64,000 nt of DNA from Streptomyces drozdowiczii (GTDB lineage: Bacteria; Actinomycetota; Actinomycetes; Streptomycetales; Streptomycetaceae), in the NCBI RefSeq assembly GCF_026167665.1, contig NZ_CP098740.1, positions 2,418,001 through 2,482,000 of the forward strand, read 5' to 3'. The notes beneath the pieces were generated by a model. The model did no database searches. It saw nothing but the letters and a program-made list of their open reading frames with translations, and was not told the DNA's origin. The stretch's first letter is position 1, and each line of letters opens with the position of its first letter. Both the position numbers and the translations under genes were made by a program. Positions 1 to 8,710 of the stretch are shown one piece after another.

Positions 1-390
1 ACCGGCCGGTTCATCGTCTGGATGACGCTGATCATCATCGTGTGGGTGGCGTGGAACATCTTCGCGCCCGAGCACCTGAGGTTCGACCAGTACCCGTTCA
101 TCTTCCTGACCCTGATGCTGTCGCTCCAGGCGTCGTACGCGGCTCCGCTGATCCTGCTCGCGCAGAACAGGCAGGACGACCGGGACCGGGTCACGCACGA
201 GCAGGACCGCAAGCAGAACGAGCGCTCCATCGCCGACACCGAGTATCTGACCAGGGAGATCGCGGCCCTGCGGATGGGCCTCGGCGAGGTCGCCACCCGG
301 GACTGGATCCGGTCCGAGCTGGAGGACCTGGTGAAGGACCTGGACGACCGCCGCGCGCTGTGGTCCGCCGAGAGTGACGAAGACCGCTGA
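1..390 (+). CDS. DUF1003 membrane protein, 3' part (5' end outside window)
   Basis: Open from the first base of the window to a TGA at 388-390, so only the C-terminal 129 residues are visible. They contain a hydrophobic segment, then an FDQYPFIFL stretch and a second hydrophobic segment ending in LLAQNRQ and DRDR, which is the hallmark of DUF1003 proteins, followed by a charged helical tail. Function of the family is unknown. In actinobacteria it commonly sits between an MgtE/CBS-type gene and mrp; here mrp follows 44 bp downstream on the same strand, and the MgtE gene would lie outside the window (inference). The truncation is due to the window edge and is not decay. Confidence 0.85.
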   Translation, partial: TGRFIVWMTLIIIVWVAWNIFAPEHLRFDQYPFIFLTLMLSLQASYAAPLILLAQNRQDDRDRVTHEQDRKQNERSIADTEYLTREIAALRMGLGEVATRDWIRSELEDLVKDLDDRRALWSAESDEDR

Positions 391-434
391 CGGGGCTACC
401 CGCGCGTACGGCAAGGCGCCGTACCATCGTCCGT

Positions 435-1568
435 ATGGCTACGGAAGACGCGGTGCTTGAGGCACTGGCGACAGTGAACGACCCCGAGATCCACCGTCCG
501 ATCACCGAGCTGGGCATGGTGAAATCGGTCGACATCGATCCTGACGGTGTGGTCGCTGTCACGGTGTACCTCACCGTCTCCGGCTGTCCGATGCGCGAGA
601 CGATCACCCGGAACGTGACCGACGCGGTGGCCCGCGTCGAGGGCGTCTCGCGGGTCGACGTCACCCTCGACGTGATGAGCGACGAGCAGCGCAAGGACCT
701 CGCGGCCTCGCTGCGCGGCGGCACGGCGGAGCGCGAGGTGCCGTTCGCCAAGCCCGGCTCGCTGACCCGGGTGTACGCGGTCGCCTCCGGCAAGGGCGGC
801 GTCGGCAAGTCCTCGGTGACGGTGAACCTGGCCGCGGCGATGGCGGCGGACGGGCTCAAGGTCGGTGTCGTGGACGCGGACATCTACGGTCACAGCGTGC
901 CCCGGATGCTCGGCGTGGACGGCCGTCCGACCCAGGTCGAGAACATGATCATGCCGCCGTCCTCGCACGGCGTGAAGGTCATCTCCATCGGCATGTTCAC
1001 CCCGGGCAACGCCCCGGTGGTCTGGCGCGGCCCGATGCTGCACCGCGCGCTCCAGCAGTTCCTGGCCGACGTGTTCTGGGGCGACCTGGACGTGCTGCTG
1101 CTCGACCTGCCGCCGGGCACCGGTGACATCGCGATCTCGGTGGCGCAGCTGGTGCCGAACGCGGAGATCCTGGTCGTCACGACCCCGCAGCAGGCCGCCG
1201 CCGAGGTGGCCGAGCGGGCCGGTTCGATCGCCGTGCAGACCCACCAGAAGATCGTCGGCGTCGTCGAGAACATGTCCGGCATGCCGTGCCCGCACTGCGA
1301 CGAGATGGTCGACGTCTTCGGCTCGGGCGGCGGTGCCAAGGTCGCGGAGGGGCTGACCAAGACGGTCGGCGCCGAGGTGCCGGTGCTGGGCGCGATCCCG
1401 ATCGACGTACGGCTGCGCGAGGGCGGCGACGAGGGCAAGCCCGTCGTCCTGTCCGACCCGGACTCCCCCGCCGGCAAGGCGCTGCGCACCATCGCGGGCA
1501 AGCTGAGCGGCCGTCAGCGCGGCCTGTCGGGCATGTCGCTGGGCATCACCCCGCGCAACAAGTTCTGA
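435..1568 (+). CDS. Mrp/NBP35-type Fe-S carrier ATPase
   Basis: 377 residues, full length for the family. The N-terminal ~90 residues form a MIP18/DUF59-like domain (TVNDPEIHRPITELGMV). A deviant Walker A P-loop (GKGGVGKSS) follows near residue 120, then DADIYGHS and a CPHC pair in the MSGMPCPHCDE motif, the conserved CxxC used to bind a bridging iron-sulfur cluster. Mrp proteins are soluble P-loop ATPases that carry and transfer Fe-S clusters to apoproteins. No good Shine-Dalgarno precedes the ATG. A TACCAT box 8-13 bases upstream would fit a leaderless transcript (inference). A strong hairpin follows the stop codon. Confidence 0.93.
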   Translation: MATEDAVLEALATVNDPEIHRPITELGMVKSVDIDPDGVVAVTVYLTVSGCPMRETITRNVTDAVARVEGVSRVDVTLDVMSDEQRKDLAASLRGGTAEREVPFAKPGSLTRVYAVASGKGGVGKSSVTVNLAAAMAADGLKVGVVDADIYGHSVPRMLGVDGRPTQVENMIMPPSSHGVKVISIGMFTPGNAPVVWRGPMLHRALQQFLADVFWGDLDVLLLDLPPGTGDIAISVAQLVPNAEILVVTTPQQAAAEVAERAGSIAVQTHQKIVGVVENMSGMPCPHCDEMVDVFGSGGGAKVAEGLTKTVGAEVPVLGAIPIDVRLREGGDEGKPVVLSDPDSPAGKALRTIAGKLSGRQRGLSGMSLGITPRNKF

Positions 1569-1582
1569 CTCGTTTACGGACA

Positions 1583-1620
1583 CGGGGAAGGCCGGGACCC
1601 GAGGGCCCCGGCCTTCCCCG
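1583..1620. terminator. Bidirectional terminator hairpin
   Basis: Perfect 14-bp stem (CGGGGAAGGCCGGG at 1583-1596 against 1607-1620) with a 10-nt loop. It lies between the convergent mrp gene (plus) and the hypothetical gene ending at 1633 (minus), so it can serve both strands. It lacks a long T tail, as is usual in Streptomyces. Confidence 0.75.
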
Positions 1621-1632
1621 TTGTCGCGTGCG

Positions 1633-2289
1633 TTACGCGTACGCCTCGATGTCCTCGACCACCGAGAAGCCCAGCCCGTACGCGCTCATCCCGCGCCCGT
1701 AGGCGCCGATGTGCACCCCGCCGGGCGCGGAGCCGGCCAGCACCCAGCCGAACTCGGACTCGCGGTAGTGGAAGGGGACCGGGACGCCGTCGACCGGCAG
1801 GGACAGCGCCGACCAGGCGGGGCCCTCCAGATCGTCGGCGAGCTCGAACGCGGTCTCCGTCTGCTGGTCCAGCCAGTCGTCGCGCAGGGTGTGGTCGAGC
1901 TGCGGGGGCCAGGTGCAGGACAGCAGCCCGGAACCGGCCAGCCAGGCCGCGGAGGACACCGTCGTCGCCTCCAGGACCCCGGTGCCGTCACCACTGCGCC
2001 GTACGGGGCTGCTGGCGACGGTCACCACGACCGCGAACCGTTGCTTCTCCGCGCCGGAGTCGGCCCGGACCAACGGCTCGTCGCCGTGCCCGATGGAGCC
2101 GTGCTGCACCTCGCCATCGGCGGCGGTGCCCAGGGGCATCAGCCGGCGCGGACCGGTGAACGCCTCGTCCAGCGCGTACCAGGGGAACGGGGCCTTCAGA
2201 TAGCCGTCGACCACCATGAGCCGGGCCGCCGGGACCGCCTCCACCGCCTCCGGCGCGTCCTGTGCGCCCACCCGACTCGTCGTCTCCAT
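1633..2289 (-). CDS. Conserved hypothetical protein (218 aa)
   Basis: The ATG at 2287-2289 is preceded by GAGGAGG about 11 bases upstream, which decides this start over longer in-frame extensions. The protein (METTSRVGAQ... to ...EDIEAYA) is soluble and rich in Ser, Trp and acidic residues, without signal peptide, membrane segment or a motif I recognise. It lies downstream of tatB on the same strand with a 115-bp gap, so it could be the last gene of the sigma/htrA/tatB transcription unit. Function unknown. Confidence 0.8.
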   Translation of the reverse strand: METTSRVGAQDAPEAVEAVPAARLMVVDGYLKAPFPWYALDEAFTGPRRLMPLGTAADGEVQHGSIGHGDEPLVRADSGAEKQRFAVVVTVASSPVRRSGDGTGVLEATTVSSAAWLAGSGLLSCTWPPQLDHTLRDDWLDQQTETAFELADDLEGPAWSALSLPVDGVPVPFHYRESEFGWVLAGSAPGGVHIGAYGRGMSAYGLGFSVVEDIEAYA

Positions 2290-2404
2290 CAGCCCGGCCG
2301 CCTCCTCGATCCGTGGGTCCGGAGCGGCCCGCCCCCGCGGGCGCCTCACAACCGGACAGATGGAGAATAGCCATACCGTCCGGGCGACCCGGGATTGGCA
2401 GCCC

Positions 2405-2881
2405 TCAGGTGGCGTCCGCGTCGAACGGCGGCGGGGTGTCCTTCGGCGGCTGTTCGCCCTTCTTGAGCAGGTCCGGAGCGCCCTTCGAGCCGTTCGCGGC
2501 CGTGACCGAGGCACCGCCCGACACGCCGGTCTTCGCCTCGACGGACGCGGTGGAGCGTCCGTTCACCGCGTCGGTGACCTCGGTGATCTCCTTGCGCAGG
2601 TCGAAGCTCTCGCGGATCTCCTTCAGCCCCAGGTCGTCGTTGCCGTCCATGAGCTGCTTGCGGACGAACGTCTTGGGGTTGAGGTCCTCGAACTCGAAGT
2701 CCTTGAACTCCGGGCCCAGCTCCGTGCGGATGTCCTCCTTGGCGCTCTCCGAGAACTCACGGATCTTGCGGATGAAGCGGGAGGCGTCCTGGATGACCTT
2801 GGGCAGCTTTTCCGGACCGAAGACGAGCACGCCGAGAATCGCGAGCGTCAGCAGCTCGAGTGCACCTATGTCGTTGAACAC
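2405..2881 (-). CDS. tatB: Sec-independent translocase protein TatB
   Basis: 158 residues. It begins VFNDIGALE, with one N-terminal membrane helix (about residues 8-21) followed by the GPEKLP motif and an amphipathic, then charged, helix rich in Lys/Glu/Arg. This is the TatA/B architecture, and the longer cytoplasmic tail favours TatB. The GTG start at 2879-2881 is supported by GAGGAG seven bases upstream; an upstream in-frame ATG would add an implausible 27 residues before the helix. It forms the substrate-receptor complex with TatC for folded-protein export. It lies immediately downstream of the htrA-like gene, as in M. tuberculosis (htrA-tatB). Confidence 0.92.
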   Translation of the reverse strand: MFNDIGALELLTLAILGVLVFGPEKLPKVIQDASRFIRKIREFSESAKEDIRTELGPEFKDFEFEDLNPKTFVRKQLMDGNDDLGLKEIRESFDLRKEITEVTDAVNGRSTASVEAKTGVSGGASVTAANGSKGAPDLLKKGEQPPKDTPPPFDADAT

Positions 2882-2980
2882 CTTGCGGCTCCTCGTATTC
2901 TCCGCGACCAGCTCGGATGAGGTCCGGACATCGAACACGGTACCCGGCGAATCTGTCCGCACGGTAGCTTCCCGTGGCGG

Positions 2981-4588
2981 TCAGGTGCCGGTTGCCGAGC
3001 CCAGCGTCAAAGTTATGGACAGGTCTTTACCACCGCGGGTCACGGTCAGATCGAGCCGGTCGCCCGGCCGGTGCGAGCGGATCTTGACGATGAGCTCCTC
3101 GCCGCTGTGCACCCGCTCCCCGTCCACCTCGGTGATGACGTCATCCGCCTCGATGCCCGCCTTGTCGGCCGGGCCGCCCGCCGTGACCGGCGAGGACCCC
3201 TGCGCGCTCCCGCCGACCTTGGCGCCGTCGCCGGTGTACTTCATGTCGAGCGTGACGCCGATCACCGGGTGGGTCGCCTTGCCGGTGTTGATCAGCTGCT
3301 CGGCGACGAGCTTGCCCTGGTTGATCGGGATGGCGAAGCCGAGGCCGATGGACCCGGCCTGGCCGCCCTCGCCTGCCGAACCGCTGTCGGCGGCGCGGAT
3401 GGCGCTGTTGATGCCGATGACATGGGCGTCGGTATCCACCAGCGGGCCGCCGGAGTTGCCCGGGTTGATCGGCGCGTCGGTCTGGAGCGCGTTGACGTAG
3501 CTGACGTCGCTGCCGTCGCCCTTCTCGCCGCCCGCGGTGATCGGGCGGTCCTTGGCGCTGATGATGCCGGAGGTGACGGTGTTGGACAGGTCGAACGGGG
3601 CGCCGATGGCCACGACCGGGTCGCCGACCTGGACGTTGTCGGAGTTGCCCAGCGGCAGCGGCTTGAGCCCGGAGACGCCGCTGACCTTCACGACGGCCAG
3701 GTCGTAACCGCTGTCCTTGCCGACGACCTCGGCGGTCGCGGTCTCGCCCCCGCTGAAGGTGACGGTGATCTCGCCGGACGAACCGGCCGGGGCGACGACG
3801 TGGTTGTTGGTGAGGATGTGGCCCCGGTCGTCGAGGACGAAGCCGGTGCCGGTGCCGGACTCGGTGGCGCCGCTGACGTGCAGGGTGACCACGCTGGGCA
3901 GGGCGCTGGCCGCGATACCGGCCACACTGTCCGGGGCGCGGCCGCCGCCGTCCCGCTCGTCCTGGGGCAGTTCGACGGTGGTGAGACCGCCGTTGCGTTC
4001 TATGTAGGCGCCTATGCCGCCGCCGATGCCGCCCGCGACCAGGGCCAGGAGCAGCGCGCCGATCAGCATCGCGCCGCGCCGGTTCTTCCGCCGGCCGTCG
4101 GGGAGCGGGGGGCCGGGCTGGGTGACGAGCGGCTGCCGGGGCGCGCCCCAGGGGTCGTAGCTCTGCCACTGCGGGGCGGGCGGGTGGGCGGCTTCCTGCG
4201 GGTGCTGCGGCGGTGCCGGGGGCGTGAAGGTCTGGGCCGTGGGGTGGTCCGGTGCGACGGAGATCCCCGCGCCGTTCGTCCCCGCGTACGGCGGGGGTAC
4301 CGGGGTGCCGTGCGCCGGTGTCGGACGCTGTACGGGAGGGGCGGGCGCCCACGGGCCCGGGCCGCCGTAGGGCGGGGTGCCGTACGGGTCCGGCTCGTGC
4401 AGCGGCTGCCCGGAGCGGGGGGCGGTGTCCGGGGCGGCCTCGGGGACGCTATCGGGGGCGGTGTCCGAGGCGTCTTCGGGCGCCGCGTCCTCGACGGGAG
4501 GCTCCGGGGCCTCGCCGGCCGTGGCCGGCCCCGCTGTGGGCCGGCTCCACCACTTCGCCTTGGGCTCGGTCGGCTTCCCGTCGTCCAT
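2981..4588 (-). CDS. HtrA/DegP-family S1C serine protease, membrane anchored, with PDZ domain
   Basis: 535 residues. A long Pro/Ala-rich cytoplasmic N-terminus (about 1-165) leads to a single membrane helix (about 172-195), an extracellular trypsin-like domain and a C-terminal PDZ domain (about 440-530). The catalytic triad is visible: His263 in TNNHVV, Asp296 in GYDLAVV and Ser379 in NPGNSGGPL. The ATG at 4588 follows GGGGAGA. HtrA proteases degrade or refold misfolded exported proteins and can feed back on anti-sigma factors. The gene is downstream of the sigma/anti-sigma pair, the arrangement of sigE-rseA-htrA in M. tuberculosis, so a role in envelope stress is likely. Confidence 0.93.
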   Translation of the reverse strand: MDDGKPTEPKAKWWSRPTAGPATAGEAPEPPVEDAAPEDASDTAPDSVPEAAPDTAPRSGQPLHEPDPYGTPPYGGPGPWAPAPPVQRPTPAHGTPVPPPYAGTNGAGISVAPDHPTAQTFTPPAPPQHPQEAAHPPAPQWQSYDPWGAPRQPLVTQPGPPLPDGRRKNRRGAMLIGALLLALVAGGIGGGIGAYIERNGGLTTVELPQDERDGGGRAPDSVAGIAASALPSVVTLHVSGATESGTGTGFVLDDRGHILTNNHVVAPAGSSGEITVTFSGGETATAEVVGKDSGYDLAVVKVSGVSGLKPLPLGNSDNVQVGDPVVAIGAPFDLSNTVTSGIISAKDRPITAGGEKGDGSDVSYVNALQTDAPINPGNSGGPLVDTDAHVIGINSAIRAADSGSAGEGGQAGSIGLGFAIPINQGKLVAEQLINTGKATHPVIGVTLDMKYTGDGAKVGGSAQGSSPVTAGGPADKAGIEADDVITEVDGERVHSGEELIVKIRSHRPGDRLDLTVTRGGKDLSITLTLGSATGT

Positions 4589-4711
4589 GTTCTCCCCGCA
4601 ACTGCCGCAACCGGCCCTCCGCACGCCCCCGCAGGGGCGTCCCTCCCGAAAATCCTGCCGGAATTCAACCAGGTTTGGGCCGGGGCCGCGCATCCCGTAG
4701 CGGGTACGGGA

Positions 4712-5695
4712 TCAGCGACGGGGAGCGAGGGGCAGTCCGTGGTCGGGGGAAGCCGGTTTCGCGGCGGCGGAGGTGGGGGGCAGGGAGGGCTCCGGGGCAG
4801 CGGCGGACGGGATCGGATCGAGCCCGCCGCCCTGGGTCCGGCCCAGCAGCGAACCGGCCCCGCCGGGGCGTATCGCGGACGTGCCGGAGCGGAGGCCCAG
4901 CCCGTACGCGTTGCCGGAGAGGCGGCCGGTGCCCAGCGGCGACGGGGCGGCGAACCCGGCCGACACGGTGTTCACCGCGAGGGAGACCGAGCGGTCCGCC
5001 TGACCGGACATGGTGCGCGCGCCCTGGCCCGGCCCGTTCCGCCGGCCGGCCAGGACGGAGCCGCCGGTCCGGGCATCGGCGCCCGCCGGGGTCACGCTGT
5101 TGCCCGAACCGGAGGCGCGCGTCGGGGTCTCGCCGGTGGTCGTCGGGAGGGCGCCGCCGAGCGCGATGGCGGCCAGCGAGACGGCACTGGCGGCGGCGAA
5201 GGCGAACCTGCGGCCCCGCCACGGCGAGCGGTCCCCCTCGCGCCCCACCTCGTGGATGCGGAAGCCCGCGCCGGACGAGGGCAGCGCCGCGGCCCCGCCG
5301 TGGGTGGTCGGGAGGTAGCCGAAGCCGTCCAGGGGGCCGGGACCGGTGGTGAGGTCCGCCCGGCCGCCCGGTGGGCGCGTCCCCGGGAAGAATCCGTCAC
5401 CGAACCGTCCGGAGGCGCCCTCGGGTCTTCCCTGCCGGTCGTCGTCATCCCCGGGCGGTCCGCCCGGAAGCCCTTGGAGGCGGGCCAGGAAGCCTTCGGA
5501 GGGCGAGGGCGGGGCGGCCTGCGCGAACACGTTCTTCAGGCGGCGCTGGGCGGCCGCCTCGGCCGCGCACTTGGCGCAGGTCGCGAGATGGGCGAGCACC
5601 CGGTCGCGGGCATCGTGTTTCAGCTCGCCGTCGACGAGCGCGGCGAGGCGGTCCCCCAGGTGTTGTTCCGCGGGGGTCGGATCCGTTTGGCTCAC
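4712..5695 (-). CDS. Zinc-finger (zf-HC2) anti-sigma factor, membrane bound
   Basis: 327 residues. The N-terminal domain has the ZAS motif H36-x3-C40-x2-C43 (HLATCAKC), which binds zinc and sequesters ECF sigma factors. A single membrane helix lies at about 163-184, with a Gly/Ser/Pro-rich extracellular tail. It starts with GTG at 5693-5695 and overlaps the sigma stop codon in a GTGA junction (5692-5695), implying translational coupling and balanced production. Position and domain match RseA of the M. tuberculosis sigE locus, although the long extracytoplasmic tail is unlike the short mycobacterial protein. Confidence 0.9.
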   Translation of the reverse strand: MSQTDPTPAEQHLGDRLAALVDGELKHDARDRVLAHLATCAKCAAEAAAQRRLKNVFAQAAPPSPSEGFLARLQGLPGGPPGDDDDRQGRPEGASGRFGDGFFPGTRPPGGRADLTTGPGPLDGFGYLPTTHGGAAALPSSGAGFRIHEVGREGDRSPWRGRRFAFAAASAVSLAAIALGGALPTTTGETPTRASGSGNSVTPAGADARTGGSVLAGRRNGPGQGARTMSGQADRSVSLAVNTVSAGFAAPSPLGTGRLSGNAYGLGLRSGTSAIRPGGAGSLLGRTQGGGLDPIPSAAAPEPSLPPTSAAAKPASPDHGLPLAPRR

Positions 5696-6459
5696 GCCGT
5701 GCCGCCCTCCCCGGCCAGGAGGGCCCCGGCGCCCGCGAGGGACCGCTGCTCGGCGCGCGCCTCGGGCGAGCGGTGCCGCAGCGCCTTGCGCAAGTGGGAG
5801 CGCCCGCGGTGGATACGGCTGCGCACGGTGCCCAGCTTCACGCCGAGCGTCGCCGCGATCTCCTCGTACGAAAGGCCCTCGATGTCGCAGAGGACGACGG
5901 CGGCCCGGAATTCGGGCGCGAGGGTGTCCAGCGCCTGCTGGACGTCCGCGTCGAAGTGGGTGTCGTTGAAGACCTGCTGGGGCGAGGGCTCACGGCTGGG
6001 CAGCCGCTCGGCCGCGTCGTCCCCGAGGGAGTCGAAGCGGATGCGCTGCTTGCGGCGGACCATGTCCAGGAAGAGGTTGGTCGTGATGCGGTGCAGCCAG
6101 CCCTCGAAGGTGCCGGGCGTGTAGGTCGACAGCGAACGGAAGACACGGACGAAGACCTCCTGCGTGAGGTCCTCCGCGTCGTGCTGGTTTCCCGTCAGCC
6201 GGTAGGCGAGGCGGTAGACGCGGCCGCTGTGCGTGCTGACGATCTCTTCCCATGTGGGCGGGGTCCACGCCTGGGATTCCGCATCGGAGGCGAAGGTCGC
6301 GGTCGGTGCGGAGGCTTTGGAAGAACGGTCAGCAATGTCGGTCACGGATTTCGGCTCACCCGCCGACCTGAGAAAGCGCCGCAGCACTCCTCCCCGATCC
6401 ACAGGCTCAGCCGCACCTCCCCTATCGGCTCTGGTGGTGTCCAGTGGAGCCCCTACCAT
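5692..6459 (-). CDS. ECF RNA polymerase sigma factor (SigE/RpoE-like, group of M. tuberculosis SigE)
   Basis: 255 residues with sigma region 2 (about 75-140; [20 protein letters not shown], core-binding and -10 recognition) and region 4 (about 175-225; [20 protein letters not shown] helix-turn-helix). An N-terminal extension of about 70 residues has no motif. The ATG at 6459 has GAGGTGG just upstream. The gene heads the unit sigma, anti-sigma, htrA, tatB and is divergent from an O-methyltransferase, the same neighbourhood as Rv1220c-sigE-rseA-htrA-tatB. It is not the gene usually called sigE in Streptomyces, so no symbol is given. Confidence 0.92.
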   Translation of the reverse strand: MVGAPLDTTRADRGGAAEPVDRGGVLRRFLRSAGEPKSVTDIADRSSKASAPTATFASDAESQAWTPPTWEEIVSTHSGRVYRLAYRLTGNQHDAEDLTQEVFVRVFRSLSTYTPGTFEGWLHRITTNLFLDMVRRKQRIRFDSLGDDAAERLPSREPSPQQVFNDTHFDADVQQALDTLAPEFRAAVVLCDIEGLSYEEIAATLGVKLGTVRSRIHRGRSHLRKALRHRSPEARAEQRSLAGAGALLAGEGGTA

Positions 6460-6637
6460 AACCACCTCGCCCGTTAGCTCCGGATAAGCCTTTTTCCAGC
6501 TGGGGCCGGGGAAAACCCCGGAAGCTCTCCCGGTGCCACGGACCCGATCGGCGGGCCTCGTCACCGGGCTTGTCCCCACCTTTGGACAACGCCCGGTCCC
6601 ATCTGCGGGTTCCCGGGTCCAGCGGATACAGTCACCG
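6460..6637. promoter_or_regulatory. Divergent promoter region of sigma-factor and O-methyltransferase genes
   Basis: 178 bp between the divergent starts. It must hold the promoter of the ECF operon and that of the methyltransferase. A small GC hairpin (CCGGGG...CCCCGG near 6505-6520) is present. I could not assign a convincing -35/-10 pair by eye. Confidence 0.5.
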
Positions 6638-7302
6638 TTGCGCCAACTAAGGGGACAGGAGAGGGTCATTACCGCCAACCGGCAGACGAGCTGGGCGTTC
6701 GCCGACGCCTTTGTCGCCGAGGACGAAGCACTGCGCTGGGCCCGGGACCGGGCCCGCGAGGCAGGGCTCCGCTCGGTGTCGCCAGGCACCGGGGCCGCCC
6801 TGCGCCTGCTCGCTGCCACCACGGACGCCAAGGCCGTGGCGGAAATCGGTACCGGCACCGGCGTGTCCGGCATCTACCTGCTGCACGGGATGCGGCCGGA
6901 CGGGGTGCTGACCACGGTCGACCCGGAGCCCGAGCGGCAGCAGTTCGCCCGGGAGGCGTTCCGGGCGGCGGGCTTCGCGGCCAACCGGTCCCGCTTCATC
7001 CCCGGGCGGGCCCTCGATGTGCTCCCCCGGCTCGCGGACGGCGGCTACGACCTCGTCTTCTGCGACGGCGACCGGATGGAGAGCCTGGACTGCCTCGCTG
7101 AATCGTTGCGCCTGCTGCGACCTGGGGTCTCGTCTGCTTCGAGGGCGTCTTCGCGGACGGCCGTACGGTCGACTCGGCCGCCCAGCCCGCGGAGGTGCTG
7201 CGCGTACGGGAGCTGCTGCGCGCGGTCCGCGAGAGCCAGGAGCTGATGGCGACGCTGCTGCCGGTGGGCGACGGTCTGCTCTGCGCGGTCCGGCGCGGCT
7301 GA
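6638..7302 (+). pseudogene. SAM-dependent O-methyltransferase, apparent frameshift near the C-terminus
   Basis: The reading frame gives a class I methyltransferase of the Rv1220c type: [16 protein letters not shown] near the N-terminus, SAM-binding [10 protein letters not shown], then TTVDPEPER and DLVFCDGDR. After LLRPG at 7121-7126 it diverges into Ser/Arg-rich nonsense. Reading one base earlier from 7129 restores LVCFEGVFADGRTVD through LLCAVRRG and a TGA at 7300-7302. The break is at a four-G run (7124-7127), where five Gs would give the usual RPGGL motif. A one-base loss or sequencing error is therefore likely. The start is uncertain: TTG at 6638 in frame, or an ATT at 6669 directly after GGAGAGGGTC. 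Unrepaired, the protein would end at 7246. Confidence 0.8.
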
Positions 7303-7348
7303 GCCGTACGCCCGGCCGCCCCGCGCGTATGCGTGCCGGCCCCGGACG

Positions 7349-7389
7349 CACCGCTGCCCCGGCACGGGAACCATGCCGGGGCAGCGGTG
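7349..7389. terminator. Bidirectional terminator hairpin
   Basis: Perfect 16-bp stem (CACCGCTGCCCCGGCA at 7349-7364 against 7374-7389) with a 9-nt loop, between the convergent methyltransferase (plus) and DUF3117 gene (minus). Confidence 0.8.
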
Positions 7390-7406
7390 AAGTTATGAGC
7401 GTCTGC

Positions 7407-7574
7407 TCAGCCGACGACCTGCTTGAGGGCGTCGCCGAGTGCATCGGCCTCGTCCGGCGTCAGCTCCACGACAAGCCGACCGCCGCCTTCGAGCGGAACT
7501 CGCATGACGATGCCCCGCCCCTCCTTTGTCACCTCGAGCGGGCCGTCGCCCGTCCGCGGCTTCATGGCCGCCAT
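7407..7574 (-). CDS. DUF3117 small protein (55 aa)
   Basis: Short gene: ATG at 7572-7574, TGA at 7407-7409. Translation runs from MAAMKPRTGDGPLEVTKEG through GGGRLVVELTPDEADAL to ALKQVVG. This is the DUF3117 family, highly conserved across actinobacteria (Rv1211 in M. tuberculosis), in the same neighbourhood as there. A purine-rich GGAAGGGG lies about 8 bases upstream of the ATG. Soluble; function not established. Confidence 0.88.
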   Translation of the reverse strand: MAAMKPRTGDGPLEVTKEGRGIVMRVPLEGGGRLVVELTPDEADALGDALKQVVG

Positions 7575-7887
7575 GCTCGTTCCCCTTCCTGAAACCAGCT
7601 CATCGCAACCGGCGGCCCCATGACAGGCGCTGCCTCACCGGCATCGAACACAATGCTTCCACGCCATTATCCCGCATCACCGACCCCGATGACCAACATC
7701 GCTCTGCATCTCTTGGGCAACGCGCTCACTCAAAACCACCCAATTCGGGGACCTCACTGGGATACTCCGGCCCCTTGAGCCCCTCCCTGACGCGGAAATG
7801 TTTGACGCAGGTCACATGTCCACCCCCGGCGAAGTCGGCCATGCTTGCCTGGACACGCAGGTCAACGACACGCAAAGGGGACCTCTC
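7575..7887. other. Divergent intergenic region, 313 bp
   Basis: Lies between the DUF3117 start (minus) and the enoyl-CoA hydratase start (plus), so both promoters should be here. It is somewhat less GC-rich than the flanks. I see no stable hairpin, no repeat and no credible small gene. Confidence 0.5.
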
Positions 7888-8700
7888 ATGGCCGATCACG
7901 ACGACGTGGTGCGGTACGACCTCAGCGACGGGCTCGCCACCATCACGATCAACCGCCCCGGCGCGATGAACGCCATGAACACCGCCGCCAAGGTGGCCCT
8001 CCGTGACGCGCTGCGGTCCGCCGCCGCCGACACCGGCGTACGGGCGGTGCTGCTCACCGCGGCCGGCGAGCGCGCCTTCTGCGTCGGGCAGGACCTCAAG
8101 GAGCACCTGGCCAAGCTCGCCGAGACCGAGGCGGCGGGCGAGGGCAACGCGCTCAGCACTGTGCAGGAGCACTACAACCCCATCGTGCGGGCGCTGACCG
8201 AGATGCCGAAGCCGGTCGTGGCCGGGATCAACGGCGCCGCCGCCGGAGCGGGCTTCGGCTTCGCGCTCGCCTGCGACTACCGGGTCGCCGCCGACACCGC
8301 CTCCTTCAACACCTCGTTCGCCGGGGTCGCCCTCACCGCCGACTCGGGCGTCTCCTGGACGCTGCCCCGGCTCATCGGCCGGAGCCGCGCCGCCGACCTG
8401 CTGCTCTTCCCGCGCTCCATCTCCGCGCGGGACGCCCACGAGCTGGGCATCGTCAACAGGCTGGTGCCCGCCGCCGAGCTGGCCGCCGAGGCGGCCTCCG
8501 TGGCCCGCGCCCTGGCCGACGGGCCGACCGTCGCCTACGCGGCGCTCAAGGAGTCGCTCGCCTTCGGCGCCGGTCACAGCCTGGCCGAGGCCCTGGAGAA
8601 GGAGGACGAGCTCCAGACCAGGGCGGGGGTCTCCGAGGACCACGGGATCGCGGTGCGGGCGTTCCTCGCGAAGGAGAAGCCGAAGTACGTGGGGCGGTAG
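7888..8700 (+). CDS. Enoyl-CoA hydratase/isomerase family protein
   Basis: 270 residues, the normal length of the crotonase superfamily. The fold motifs are present: AFCVGQDLKE forming one oxyanion-hole strand, and NGAAAGAGFGFALACDYRVA forming the other. The sequence resembles PaaG/PaaB-type hydratase-isomerases of aromatic or fatty acyl-CoA degradation, but the substrate cannot be read from sequence. The ATG at 7888 is preceded by AAAGGGGACC. It ends 10 bp before the convergent tag gene. Confidence 0.88.
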   Translation: MADHDDVVRYDLSDGLATITINRPGAMNAMNTAAKVALRDALRSAAADTGVRAVLLTAAGERAFCVGQDLKEHLAKLAETEAAGEGNALSTVQEHYNPIVRALTEMPKPVVAGINGAAAGAGFGFALACDYRVAADTASFNTSFAGVALTADSGVSWTLPRLIGRSRAADLLLFPRSISARDAHELGIVNRLVPAAELAAEAASVARALADGPTVAYAALKESLAFGAGHSLAEALEKEDELQTRAGVSEDHGIAVRAFLAKEKPKYVGR

Positions 8701-8710
8701 GGCGCCGGGT

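Noticed and set aside
1..390. DUF1003 gene as a truncated gene
   Set aside because: The frame is open to the first base of the window, so the missing N-terminus is simply outside.
3071..6124. Plus-strand open frame of about 1000 codons opposite the htrA, anti-sigma and sigma genes
   Set aside because: Antisense shadow produced by high GC third positions; Arg/Gly/Ala-rich with no domain, while the minus-strand genes have clear families and ribosome sites.
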